NCBI RefSeq assembly: GCF_016642265.1
Contig: NZ_MRXX01000009.1
Coordinates: forward strand, 71,711 to 89,515
Reading direction: 5' to 3'
DNA from: Streptococcus lactarius
GTDB taxonomy: Bacteria; Bacillota; Bacilli; Lactobacillales; Streptococcaceae
Length of the DNA stretch: 17,805 bases
The translations under genes and the position numbers were made by a program. Below the pieces are notes generated by a model that saw nothing but the letters and a program-made list of their open reading frames with translations, was not told the DNA's origin and did not search any database. Shown here in pieces: positions 1-6,956 of this stretch (positions within the stretch are counted from its first letter, which is position 1; the number at the start of each line of letters is the position of its first letter).

Positions 1-8
1 GTGCGGAG

Positions 9-66
9 GTGGGACGACGAAATCGAATTCTAACGAATGACCGATTTCTGTCCCACTCTCTTTTTT
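9..66. repeat. Long imperfect hairpin with T-tract, probable edge of a dispersed streptococcal repeat
   Basis: GTGGGAC (9-15) pairs perfectly with GTCCCAC (50-56). The stem continues through GAAATCG (18-24) and CGATTTC (42-48) with a small bulge, and an inner ATTC/GAAT pair sits in the loop. TCTCTTTTTT follows directly, so read on the + strand it would serve as an intrinsic terminator for whatever lies left of the window. From memory, very similar GTGGGAC...GTCCCAC sequences recur in intergenic regions of viridans streptococci, so this may be one end of an interspersed repeat cut by the window edge. The hairpin is seen directly; the repeat assignment is recollection. Confidence 0.5.
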
Positions 67-215
67 GTCCAGTTTATATAGACGAATAAAAATTTAGAGT
101 ATCTTTATTTTACCGTCTGATTCACTTTCCTCTTTCTATAAAAGGATTTCTCGGAGGAAATGATTACGTTAATATATTGAAAAATCGAATTATCTTCAAA
201 TAGTAATTGAAAGAA
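67..215. other. Gene-free AT-rich leader upstream of the man promoter
   Basis: No credible reading frame is present. The only structure I see is a 7-bp inverted repeat, TTTCCTC (126-132) with GAGGAAA (154-160), and a GGAGGAAATG string at 154-163 that opens a frame of only six codons. I assign no function. The stretch may hold further upstream regulatory sites for the mannose PTS operon, but none is recognisable. Confidence 0.4.
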
Positions 216-244
216 TTGACTTTATTATGAAAACGTTTTATAAT
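216..244 (+). promoter_or_regulatory. manLMN promoter with embedded CcpA cre site
   Basis: The -35 box TTGACT (216-221) and -10 box TATAAT (239-244) are separated by exactly 17 nt. The spacer carries TGAAAACGTTTTATA (228-242), a good match to the catabolite-responsive element consensus of Firmicutes, overlapping the -10. CcpA bound here would block RNA polymerase. This fits carbon catabolite control of the mannose/glucose PTS known in other streptococci. The predicted 5' leader is about 55 nt and includes a small AGTTT/AAACT hairpin (256-269). Confidence 0.85.
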
Positions 245-307
245 GAAGAAGCTTAAAGTTTTCTTAAACTGCAAGTCAAACAAATTTTATAAGGAGGAAT
301 GTCAATA

Positions 308-1297
308 ATGAGTATTGGTATCATTATTGCTAGCCACGGCGAATTTGCAGCTGGAATTCACCAGTCTGGCTCAATGATCTTTGGAGATCAAGAGAAAGTT
401 CAAGTGGTTACGTTCATGCCAAATGAAGGCCCAGATGATCTCTATGCTAAATTCAATGCTGCGATTGCCGCATTTGATGCAGAAGATGAAGTCTTGGTTT
501 TGGCTGACCTTTGGAGTGGTTCTCCATTTAACCAAGCGAGTCGCGTTATGGGAGAAAATCCTGATCGTAAATTTGCGATCATTACTGGATTGAACCTTCC
601 GATGTTGATTCAAGCTTATACAGAACGTTTGATGGATGCAAATGCCGGCGTTGATAAAGTCGCTGCAAACATCATCAAGGAAGCTAAAGACGGTGTCAAA
701 GCCCTTCCAGAAGAATTGAATCCTGTCGAAGAAGCTAGTACAGCCGCTGCTGCTCCTGTAGCCCAAGCTGCGATTCCAGAAGGAACGGTTATCGGAGATG
801 GAAAACTCAAGATCAATCTTGCCCGCTTAGATACACGTCTTCTTCATGGACAAGTCGCAACTGCTTGGACACCCGATTCAAAAGCCGATCGGATCATTGT
901 TGCTTCAGATTCTGTTGCCAAAGATGAATTGCGTAAAGAATTGATCAAACAAGCTGCACCAGGTAACGTCAAGGCCAATGTAGTCCCAATTCAAAAATTG
1001 ATCGATGTTGCAAAAGACCCTCGTTTTGGGAACACACATGCTTTGATCTTGTTTGAAACACCACAAGACGCGCTTCGTGCCATCGAGGGTGGTGTTCCGA
1101 TTAAAACCTTGAACGTCGGTTCAATGGCGCACTCAACTGGTAAAACTATGGTCAACAATGTATTGTCCATGGACAAAGAGGATGTCGCTACATTTGAAAA
1201 AATGCGTGATCTTGGAGTGGAATTTGATGTTCGTAAAGTTCCGAATGACTCTAAGAAAGATTTGTTTGACTTAATTAACAAAGCGAACGTTCAATAA
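308..1297 (+). CDS. manL: PTS mannose/glucose-family EIIAB component
   Basis: This is the cytoplasmic phosphotransfer subunit of the mannose-family PTS. The EIIA domain (about residues 1-130) has the phospho-acceptor His10 in ASHGEF and takes phosphate from HPr. An Ala/Pro/Glu-rich linker (about 132-165) leads to the EIIB domain (about 166-329) with His180 in DTRLLHGQ, which passes phosphate to the sugar bound by EIIC/EIID. The length of 329 residues matches streptococcal ManL (also named manX). The ATG at 308 is chosen because AAGGAGG at 291-297 lies about 10 nt before it; the in-frame ATG at 299 is only 1 nt from the Shine-Dalgarno. It is the first gene of manLMN and is probably repressed by CcpA through the overlapping cre site. 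In related streptococci this system is the main glucose/mannose/glucosamine importer and also signals catabolite repression. Confidence 0.97.
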   Translation: MSIGIIIASHGEFAAGIHQSGSMIFGDQEKVQVVTFMPNEGPDDLYAKFNAAIAAFDAEDEVLVLADLWSGSPFNQASRVMGENPDRKFAIITGLNLPMLIQAYTERLMDANAGVDKVAANIIKEAKDGVKALPEELNPVEEASTAAAAPVAQAAIPEGTVIGDGKLKINLARLDTRLLHGQVATAWTPDSKADRIIVASDSVAKDELRKELIKQAAPGNVKANVVPIQKLIDVAKDPRFGNTHALILFETPQDALRAIEGGVPIKTLNVGSMAHSTGKTMVNNVLSMDKEDVATFEKMRDLGVEFDVRKVPNDSKKDLFDLINKANVQ

Positions 1298-1324
1298 TCG
1301 ATTACTTACGAAAGGATTTTAAAC

Positions 1325-2128
1325 ATGTCTATTATTTCTATGGTATTAGTGGTCGTTGTTGCCTTCTTAGCAGGTCTTGAAGGTATCCTTGACCAATTCC
1401 AATTCCACCAACCACTTGTTGCTTGTACCTTAATTGGTTTGGTAACAGGTAACTTGACTGCTGGCGTTATGCTTGGTGGTTCACTTCAATTTATTGCACT
1501 TGGCTGGGCAAACATTGGTGCCGCAGTTGCACCCGATGCTGCTCTTGCTTCTGTCGCTGCTGCCATCATCATGGTACTTGGGGGAGACTTCAGTGCAAAA
1601 GGAATCGCTGTCGCTCAAGGTGTCGCTATTCCACTTGCAGTTGCTGGTCTTTTCTTGACCATGATCGTCCGTACTCTTTCCGTTGGTTTGGTCCACACTG
1701 CCGACGCTGCTGCTAAAAAAGGTGATATCAAAGGTGTAGAACGCGCTCACTTTGTGGCCCTTCTTCTTCAAGGTCTTCGTATCGCGATCCCTGCAGCTCT
1801 CTTGTTGATGATTCCTGCTGAAACTGTCAAAACTGCTCTTGAAGCAATGCCAAAATGGCTCTCTGATGGTATGCAAATCGGTGGTGGTATGGTCGTAGCT
1901 GTTGGGTACGCCATGGTTATCAACATGATGGCTACTCGTGAAGTATGGCCATTCTTTGCGATTGGTTTTGCTCTTGCAGCCGTTAGCCAATTAACCTTGA
2001 TCGCCCTTGGTGCGATTGGTGTTGCCCTTGCCTTGATTTACCTTTCACTTTCTAAGAAAGGTGGCAATGGAGGTGGCGGTGTCGCTACTTCTAATGACCC
2101 AATCGGCGATATTCTCGAAGACTATTAA
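1325..2128 (+). CDS. manM: PTS mannose/glucose-family EIIC component
   Basis: This is the integral-membrane EIIC subunit, which with EIID forms the sugar channel. The 267-residue protein is almost entirely hydrophobic with several membrane segments, starting from residue 3. It has the Gly-rich, Ala-rich pattern of the mannose family, including GLVTGNLTAGVMLGGSLQF-like sequence near residues 38-57. A soluble C-terminal tail carries a Gly run followed by acidic residues (about 243-267). AAAGGA precedes the ATG at a normal distance. It lies 27 nt after manL and 18 nt before manN, so it is cotranscribed with both. Mannose-family EIIC/EIID complexes are also known receptors for class IIa bacteriocins; that is family knowledge, not something shown here. 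The alternative symbol is manY. Confidence 0.96.
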   Translation: MSIISMVLVVVVAFLAGLEGILDQFQFHQPLVACTLIGLVTGNLTAGVMLGGSLQFIALGWANIGAAVAPDAALASVAAAIIMVLGGDFSAKGIAVAQGVAIPLAVAGLFLTMIVRTLSVGLVHTADAAAKKGDIKGVERAHFVALLLQGLRIAIPAALLLMIPAETVKTALEAMPKWLSDGMQIGGGMVVAVGYAMVINMMATREVWPFFAIGFALAAVSQLTLIALGAIGVALALIYLSLSKKGGNGGGGVATSNDPIGDILEDY

Positions 2129-2146
2129 GAAAGGTGTGACACTATC

Positions 2147-3058
2147 ATGACTGAAAAATTACAATTATCTAAATCAGATCGTCAAAAAGTTTGGTGGCGT
2201 TCAACCTTCTTGCAAGGTTCTTGGAACTACGAACGGATGCAAAACTTGGGTTGGGCCTACTCATTAATCCCAGCTATCAAAAAACTCTACACAAAGAAAG
2301 AAGACCAAGCGGCTGCTCTTGAGCGTCACATGGAGTTCTTCAACACTCACCCATACGTTGCTGCTCCTATCATCGGGGTTACTCTTGCCCTTGAAGAAGA
2401 AAAAGCAAACGGTGCTGCTATTGATGATGCTGCTATCCAAGGGGTTAAGATTGGTATGATGGGACCTTTGGCGGGTATCGGAGATCCCGTCTTCTGGTTT
2501 ACAGTTCGTCCAATCTTGGGAGCTCTTGGTGCATCACTTGCTGCATCTGGTAATATCCTTGGTCCAATCATCTTCTTTATCGCATGGAATGCGATTCGTA
2601 TGGCCTTCTTGTGGTACACGCAAGAACTTGGTTACAAAGCAGGTTCTGAAATTACCAAAGATATGTCTGGTGGGATCTTGCAAGACATCACTAAAGGGGC
2701 TTCTATCCTTGGGATGTTCATCCTCGCTGTCTTGGTAGAACGTTGGGTATCTATTAAATTCGTCTTCAATGTTTCTTCTGTAAAATTAGACGATAAAGCT
2801 TATATCCACTGGGATAAACTTCCTGATGGATTTAAAGGAATTCAAGAAGCCTTCGCTCAAGTTGGTCAAGGACTTTCTCAAACTCCTGAAAAAGTTACAA
2901 CTTTCCAACAAAACTTGGATTCATTGATTCCTGGTTTGATGGGATTGCTTCTTACTTTCGCTTGTATGTGGTTGCTTAAGAAGAAAGTATCTCCAATCAC
3001 TATCATCATCGCCCTCTTTGTCATCGGTGTCTTGGCACACGTTTCTGGCTTGATGTAA
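2147..3058 (+). CDS. manN: PTS mannose/glucose-family EIID component
   Basis: This is the membrane-associated EIID subunit that pairs with EIIC and completes the transporter. The 303-residue protein begins with a soluble N-terminal part containing RSTFLQGSWNYERMQ near residues 18-32. It then has HPYVAAPIIGVTLALEEE near 67-84 and the EIID signature GPLAGIGDPVFWFTVRP near 106-122, with hydrophobic segments near the middle and at the extreme C-terminus. The start has an AAAGG Shine-Dalgarno, and the gene follows manM by 18 nt. A strong terminator begins 13 nt after the stop, so this is the last gene of the main manLMN transcript. The alternative symbol is manZ. Confidence 0.96.
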   Translation: MTEKLQLSKSDRQKVWWRSTFLQGSWNYERMQNLGWAYSLIPAIKKLYTKKEDQAAALERHMEFFNTHPYVAAPIIGVTLALEEEKANGAAIDDAAIQGVKIGMMGPLAGIGDPVFWFTVRPILGALGASLAASGNILGPIIFFIAWNAIRMAFLWYTQELGYKAGSEITKDMSGGILQDITKGASILGMFILAVLVERWVSIKFVFNVSSVKLDDKAYIHWDKLPDGFKGIQEAFAQVGQGLSQTPEKVTTFQQNLDSLIPGLMGLLLTFACMWLLKKKVSPITIIIALFVIGVLAHVSGLM

Positions 3059-3070
3059 GCAAAGATCAAC

Positions 3071-3099
3071 AAAAAAGAAGGTTTCGGCCTTCTTTTTAT
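3071..3099 (+). terminator. Intrinsic terminator after manN
   Basis: AAAAAGAAGG (3072-3081) and CCTTCTTTTT (3088-3097) form a perfect 10-bp stem around the hexaloop TTTCGG, and the 3' arm itself ends in a T-run. It lies between manN and manO, so manO is probably only partly expressed from the man promoter. The A-run on the 5' side means it could also work on the opposite strand, but no minus-strand gene needs it. Confidence 0.85.
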
Positions 3100-3110
3100 T
3101 ATGATATAAT
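3082..3110 (+). promoter_or_regulatory. Extended -10 promoter for manO
   Basis: TGATATAAT (3102-3110) is an extended -10 with a perfect TATAAT at 3105-3110. The -35 position 17 nt upstream reads TTTCGG (3082-3087), a poor match, and coincides with the loop of the preceding terminator. TG-extended -10 elements often compensate for a weak -35 in streptococci, so independent expression of manO is likely. Confidence 0.55.
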
Positions 3111-3138
3111 GGAATGAATAGCAATACAGGAGGATCTC

Positions 3139-3510
3139 ATGGCTCAATCATTGAATAAAACCGTTGAATTCCATACTACAGGGGTTTCTTACCTTGGAGT
3201 AGGTGGCAAGGTTGGAAAAATGTTACTTGGAAATGCTGCTTTTGAATTTTATGCAGATACAAATGTTGAAAACTATATTCAAATTCCTTGGGCGGAAATT
3301 GAGCAGATCGGTGCCAATGTTCGAGGACATAAAATTAGCCGTCATTTTGAAATTTTCACCAAAGAATCAAAGTTTCTCTTTGCTTCAAAAGATTCAGGGA
3401 AAATTTTAAAAATTGCTCGTGAAAAGCTAGGGAACGATAAAGTGGTCAAACTTCCTACCCTCCTCCAAACCATCGGTCAAAAAATTAAAAATCTATTTGC
3501 AAAAAAATAG
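3139..3510 (+). CDS. manO: DUF956 family protein ManO (mannose PTS-associated)
   Basis: This is a small 123-residue cytoplasmic protein of the DUF956 family, which in Lactobacillales sits immediately downstream of mannose-family PTS genes and is called ManO. Its biochemical function is not settled; a role in regulating or modulating the PTS has been proposed from its position. No signal peptide or membrane segment is evident. The sequence contains TTGVSYLGVGGKVGKMLLGN near residues 12-31 and IPWAEIEQIGANVRG near 49-63, and has a lysine-rich C-terminus. The AGGAGG Shine-Dalgarno lies 6 nt before the ATG. An intrinsic terminator and a private extended -10 promoter lie in the 80 nt separating it from manN. 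Its last codons contain the -35 box of the serS leader promoter. Confidence 0.85.
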   Translation: MAQSLNKTVEFHTTGVSYLGVGGKVGKMLLGNAAFEFYADTNVENYIQIPWAEIEQIGANVRGHKISRHFEIFTKESKFLFASKDSGKILKIAREKLGNDKVVKLPTLLQTIGQKIKNLFAKK

Positions 3511-3525
3511 AAACTTTAGTATAAT
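3497..3525 (+). promoter_or_regulatory. Promoter of the serS T-box leader
   Basis: TTGCAA (3497-3502) and TATAAT (3520-3525) are spaced by exactly 17 nt. The -35 box lies inside the final codons of manO, just before its TAG stop, so the two units are packed with no gap. Transcription would start near 3532, at the beginning of the T-box leader. Confidence 0.8.
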
Positions 3526-3531
3526 CATAAC

Positions 3532-3707
3532 AACGGATAAGTAGGTTATCCCCTTCTTTCAGAAAGTCTGCGGTTGTTGCGAGCAGATAGGAGGGATAGG
3601 TGAAATTCTACCGTTATCTTCAATTACATACATAATCAAGTGCACATCTGTGAAGTTGGATGGAACCGTGGCGCTGCCACTCCAACACTTTAACAGGTGT
3701 GCTTTTT
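3532..3707 (+). promoter_or_regulatory. T-box riboswitch leader of serS
   Basis: The hallmark T-box sequence TGGAACCGTGG is at 3661-3671. It sits inside an antiterminator made of GTTGGA (3655-3660) with TCCAAC (3681-3686) and GTGGC (3668-3672) with GCCAC (3676-3680). A terminator stem pairs GCACATCTG (3642-3650) with CAGGTGTGC (3694-3702), followed by TTTTT. Stem I closes with GATAA (3536-3540) and TTATC (3614-3618), with an upper stem TATCCC (3547-3552)/GGGATA (3593-3598). The internal loop between them holds GAAATTCTACC (3602-3612), where the specifier is expected: UCU (Ser, 3607-3609) fits the gene, UUC (3606-3608) would be Phe. Uncharged tRNA-Ser should stabilise the antiterminator and allow serS transcription. 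Confidence 0.9.
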
Positions 3708-3724
3708 ATCATAAAGGAGTTCTT

Positions 3725-5002
3725 ATGTTAGATATCAAACGAATCCGTACAGATTTTGATGCTGTCGCTAAAAAACTGGCTACACGTGGAGTAGCCGCTG
3801 CTACTTTGAATGAAATGAAAGAAATCGATGCTAAGCGTCGAGATATCTTGGTCAAGGTTGAAACTCTTAAATCTGAACGCAACACTGTTTCTGCCGAAAT
3901 TGCCCAAGCTAAACGCAATAAAGAAAACGCGGATGACAAAATCACTGCTATGCAAGCTCTCTCTGCTGATATCAAATCACTAGATGCAGAATTGGCCGAA
4001 ATCGATGCTAAGTTAACAGAATTCACCACCACTCTTCCAAATATTCCTGCTGATAGCGTACCCGTTGGAGCTGATGAAAATGACAATGTTGAAGTTCGCC
4101 GTTGGGGAACTCCTCGTAATTTTAGCTTTGACGTAAAAGCCCACTGGGATTTAGGAGAAGACCTAGAAATCCTAGACTGGGAACGTGGTGCGAAAGTTAC
4201 TGGAGCTCGCTTCCTCTTCTATAAAGGTCTCGGTGCAAAATTAGAACGTGCCATCTACAACTTCATGTTAGATGAACACGCTAAAGAAGGCTACACCGAA
4301 GTCATTCCTCCATACATGGTTAATCATGACTCAATGTTTGGTACAGGGCAATATCCAAAATTTAAAGAAGATACCTTTGAATTAAGCGACACAAATTATG
4401 TCCTTATTCCTACTGCTGAAGTACCCTTAACAAACTACTATCGCGATGAAATCCTCGATGGAAAAGACTTGCCGATCTACTTTACAGCTATGAGTCCATC
4501 ATTCCGTTCTGAAGCTGGTTCTGCTGGTCGCGATACTCGTGGCTTGATTCGTTTGCATCAATTCCACAAGGTGGAAATGGTTAAATTTGCCAAACCAGAA
4601 GAATCTTATGATGAATTGGAAAAAATGGTTGTCAATGCTGAAAATATCCTCCAAAAACTCAATCTTCCATACCGAGTAGTGGCACTTTCAACTGGAGATA
4701 TGGGATTCTCTGCTGCTAAGACTTATGACTTGGAAGTTTGGATTCCAGCTCAAAATACTTATCGTGAAATCTCTAGCTGTTCCAATACCGAAGATTTCCA
4801 AGCTCGTCGTGCGCAAATCCGTTACCGTGATGAAGCTGACGGCAAGGTTAAACTTCTTCATACCTTGAACGGATCTGGACTTGCAGTTGGACGTACCGTT
4901 GCAGCTATTCTTGAAAATTATCAAAACGAAGATGGTTCTGTGACCATCCCTGAAGTTCTTCGTCCATACATGGGTGGAGTTGATGTGATCGCACCAAAAT
5001 AA
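3725..5002 (+). CDS. serS: Seryl-tRNA synthetase
   Basis: This is a class IIa aminoacyl-tRNA synthetase that charges tRNA-Ser with serine. Residues about 27-105 are the charged, heptad-rich antiparallel coiled coil that reaches the long variable arm of tRNA-Ser. The catalytic domain follows: motif 2 lies at about 256-274 with FRSEAG, including Arg261, and motif 3 at 381-391 is [11 protein letters not shown]. The length of 425 residues is normal for the family. The ATG at 3725 is chosen because AAGGAG sits 5 nt upstream and the protein starts MLDIKRIR as in relatives. The frame stays open back to an ATG at 3650, but that region is the T-box antiterminator, not protein. Expression is governed by the T-box, and a terminator shared with convergent accA follows. 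Confidence 0.98.
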   Translation: MLDIKRIRTDFDAVAKKLATRGVAAATLNEMKEIDAKRRDILVKVETLKSERNTVSAEIAQAKRNKENADDKITAMQALSADIKSLDAELAEIDAKLTEFTTTLPNIPADSVPVGADENDNVEVRRWGTPRNFSFDVKAHWDLGEDLEILDWERGAKVTGARFLFYKGLGAKLERAIYNFMLDEHAKEGYTEVIPPYMVNHDSMFGTGQYPKFKEDTFELSDTNYVLIPTAEVPLTNYYRDEILDGKDLPIYFTAMSPSFRSEAGSAGRDTRGLIRLHQFHKVEMVKFAKPEESYDELEKMVVNAENILQKLNLPYRVVALSTGDMGFSAAKTYDLEVWIPAQNTYREISSCSNTEDFQARRAQIRYRDEADGKVKLLHTLNGSGLAVGRTVAAILENYQNEDGSVTIPEVLRPYMGGVDVIAPK

Positions 5003-5010
5003 GATAAGAT

Positions 5011-5051
5011 AAAAAAACTGAGACTTGCACATTCTGCAAGCTCAGTTTTTT
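5011..5051. terminator. Bidirectional terminator between serS and accA
   Basis: The stem is AAAAAACTGAG (5012-5022), a bulged A, then CTTGCA (5024-5029), pairing with TGCAAG (5035-5040) and CTCAGTTTTTT (5041-5051) around the loop CATTC. T-runs flank the stem on both strands, so it ends serS on + and the fatty-acid operon on -. The accA stop codon (5050-5052) overlaps its edge, so there is essentially no 3' untranslated gap. Confidence 0.92.
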
Positions 5052-5820
5052 AGTATTTACGAAAACGTTGATAGCGCTTCTCTAAAAGCTCATCCACAGG
5101 GACCTGTTGAAGTGCTTCTAGTTCTGCTTGTAATTCTCTTTTTACTTGCGCCACTAGCTCCCCATTTGAGAAACCGTGCTCTGGAATCACCTTGTCTACA
5201 ATTTCTAATTTCAAGAGTTCATGTGAAGTGATTTTCATCAATTCAGCAGCCTCCATCGCACGACTACCGTCTTTCCATAGGATAGAGGCAAACCCTTCCG
5301 GACTTAAAACGGCATAAATGGAGTTTTCTAGCATCCAAACCTTATCTGCAAGAGCTAAGGCCAGTGCCCCGCCAGATCCACCTTCGCCAATGATAATCGC
5401 AATAATTGGAACTTTTAAATCACTCATCTCAAGAAGATTTCGAGCAATAGCTTCCCCTTGTCCTCTTTCTTCAGCTCCAACACCAGGATAGGCACCAGCT
5501 GTATTGATAAAGGTCACTACTGGACGACCAAATTTCTCAGCTTGCTTCATCAGACGCAAGGCTTTGCGATAACCTTCTGGATGGGGTTGACCAAAATTAC
5601 GTTTAAGATTATCTTGGAGATTCTTTCCTTTTTGGATTCCCACTACAGTTACTGTTTGATTGCCTAAGCGACCGATTCCACCAATCACAGCATCATCGTC
5701 ACGAAAATTTCGATCTCCATGTAGTTCGATGAAGTCATCAAAAATCCCTTGAGCAAAATCCAGCGCTGTTAATCTACCTTGATCACGCGCTTCTTTTATA
5801 ATCTGTGCTATTTTACTCAT
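5050..5820 (-). CDS. accA: Acetyl-CoA carboxylase carboxyltransferase subunit alpha
   Basis: This is the alpha subunit of the carboxyltransferase, which with AccD moves the carboxyl group from biotin on AccB to acetyl-CoA, giving malonyl-CoA. The 256-residue protein shows the family core: GIQKGK and [20 protein letters not shown] in the first half, then [20 protein letters not shown], then the glycine-rich [13 protein letters not shown] oxyanion region. The ATG at 5820 is chosen because GGAGGT lies 5 nt upstream and [12 protein letters not shown] matches relatives; an open extension to 5862 lies inside accD. The start overlaps the accD stop by 8 nt (ATGAGTAA), implying translational coupling that would keep the two subunits in balance. 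It is the last gene of the fatty-acid cluster. Confidence 0.97.
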   Translation of the reverse strand: MSKIAQIIKEARDQGRLTALDFAQGIFDDFIELHGDRNFRDDDAVIGGIGRLGNQTVTVVGIQKGKNLQDNLKRNFGQPHPEGYRKALRLMKQAEKFGRPVVTFINTAGAYPGVGAEERGQGEAIARNLLEMSDLKVPIIAIIIGEGGSGGALALALADKVWMLENSIYAVLSPEGFASILWKDGSRAMEAAELMKITSHELLKLEIVDKVIPEHGFSNGELVAQVKRELQAELEALQQVPVDELLEKRYQRFRKY

Positions 5821-6679
5821 CTTTACCTCCATGAAGTGCCAACAATTGTCCGATTGTTTCACGAATCTGACTTCTTTCTACGATCAAGTCTACAAATCCA
5901 TGCTCCAGCAAAAATTCTGCTTTTTGGAAATCATCTGGTAATTTTTCTCGAACAGTTGATTCAATCACGCGCCGGCCAGCAAAACCAACTAAGGCTTGGC
6001 TTTCAGCCATAATGATATCCCCTTCCATGGCAAAGGAAGCTGTCACACCACCAGTTGTTGGATCTGTTAGAACAGTTAAGTAGAATAATTTTTCCTTAGA
6101 ATGACGTTGAACCGCAGCAGAAATTTTTGCCATTTGCATCAGACTTACAATTCCTTCTTGCATGCGCGCCCCTCCTGAAGCGGTAAAAAGAACAACTGGT
6201 AATCTGTTTTCGGTTGCAAATTCAAACAAGCGTGTGATCTTTTCACCAACGACAGATCCCATGGAAGCCATGATAAAGTTAGAATCCATGATTCCAAGTG
6301 CTACTTTTTGCCCCTTGATCAAAGCGGTCCCCGTAAGAACTGCTTCATCCAGCCCAGTCATTTCTCGAACTGCCGCTAGTTTCTTTTGATAATTTGGAAA
6401 CTTCAAGGGATCTGTTGTTTCAATTCCCGTGAACATTTCTTCAAAGCTAGCTGGATCAATTGTAAGAGCCAATCGTTCTTGAGCTGAAATACGGAAGCTA
6501 TAGCCGCAATTGGGGCATACTCGCTCGCTTCCCAAGTCCTTTTGGTAAATGGTATGTTTACATCCTGGACATTGTGAGAAAAGCTCATCTGGCACTTCTG
6601 GTTTTGGTTGAGGATCCTTCCAGGAAGATCTATTCGGATTGATCCGAATAGATTTATCTTTTTTAGAAAATAAAGCCAT
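5813..6679 (-). CDS. accD: Acetyl-CoA carboxylase carboxyltransferase subunit beta
   Basis: This is the beta subunit of the carboxyltransferase. The N-terminal zinc ribbon is intact, with Cys37, Cys40, Cys55 and Cys58 in CPGC and CPNC pairs. It is followed by the crotonase-like catalytic domain with [12 protein letters not shown] and [17 protein letters not shown] motifs. The 288 residues match the length I recall for the streptococcal protein. AAGGAG lies 6 nt before the ATG. The gene overlaps accA by 8 nt downstream. Upstream it is separated from accC by an unusually long 277-nt structured spacer, whereas almost all other genes in the cluster are spaced by less than about 120 nt, so its expression may differ from that of accC. 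Confidence 0.97.
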   Translation of the reverse strand: MALFSKKDKSIRINPNRSSWKDPQPKPEVPDELFSQCPGCKHTIYQKDLGSERVCPNCGYSFRISAQERLALTIDPASFEEMFTGIETTDPLKFPNYQKKLAAVREMTGLDEAVLTGTALIKGQKVALGIMDSNFIMASMGSVVGEKITRLFEFATENRLPVVLFTASGGARMQEGIVSLMQMAKISAAVQRHSKEKLFYLTVLTDPTTGGVTASFAMEGDIIMAESQALVGFAGRRVIESTVREKLPDDFQKAEFLLEHGFVDLIVERSQIRETIGQLLALHGGKDE

Positions 6680-6956
6680 TACATACTCCTTATAAGATGA
6701 GAGTGGACGAAAGTCTGACTAGGAAACAGGTTGAAAACTATCCCAAACTGTTGTACACTTCCCACCCCCGAAATGTTGATTTGTGAATCGTTAACTCTTT
6801 CAGGTGGGAGACTTACTTTTCAAGTCTTGCCTACCTGAAAGAGTTGATTCCTTTCCTTCATCGAAGGTTGGATTCCTTTGCCCAACTCCTTACGATAAAA
6901 GCCTGAAACTGTGGCAAGTGGTTTCCTCACTATCCTCACAAGTCCAGGCTTTTTCC
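6680..6956 (-). other. Structure-rich spacer between accC and accD, unidentified
   Basis: No known gene lies in this stretch. It contains several inverted repeats. AAAAGCCTG (6897-6905) pairs with CAGGCTTTT (6945-6953), and on the minus strand the 3' arm ends TTTT, so it could be a weak terminator or attenuator after accC. CCTTC (6855-6859) pairs with GAAGG (6863-6867), and GTTGG (6867-6871) with CCAAC (6882-6886). The strongest is AACTCTTTCAGGT (6793-6805) with ACCTGAAAGAGTT (6833-6845), extended inside by GGG/CCT and AGACTT/AAGTCT to roughly 22 bp around a 7-nt loop. A 46-codon frame (6960-6820) starts with an ATGA overlap on the accC stop, but it uses four AGG arginine codons and its Shine-Dalgarno abuts the ATG. 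I infer an inserted repeat or a cis-acting RNA element; function unknown. Confidence 0.55.

Noticed and set aside
371..766. Minus-strand 131-codon frame opposite manL
   Set aside because: It is antisense to a strongly conserved gene, its sequence is low in recognisable motifs, and it lacks a convincing ribosome binding site.
1481..1990. Minus-strand 169-codon frame opposite manM
   Set aside because: It is antisense to the EIIC gene; the composition (many Ser, His, Asp) is what the complement of hydrophobic codons gives. It has no support as a gene.
3650..3724. Upstream in-frame extension of serS
   Set aside because: This segment is the T-box antiterminator and terminator RNA; the true start at 3725 has a good Shine-Dalgarno.
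5821..5862. Upstream in-frame extension of accA
   Set aside because: It overlaps accD; the ATG at 5820 has GGAGGT correctly spaced and matches the family start.
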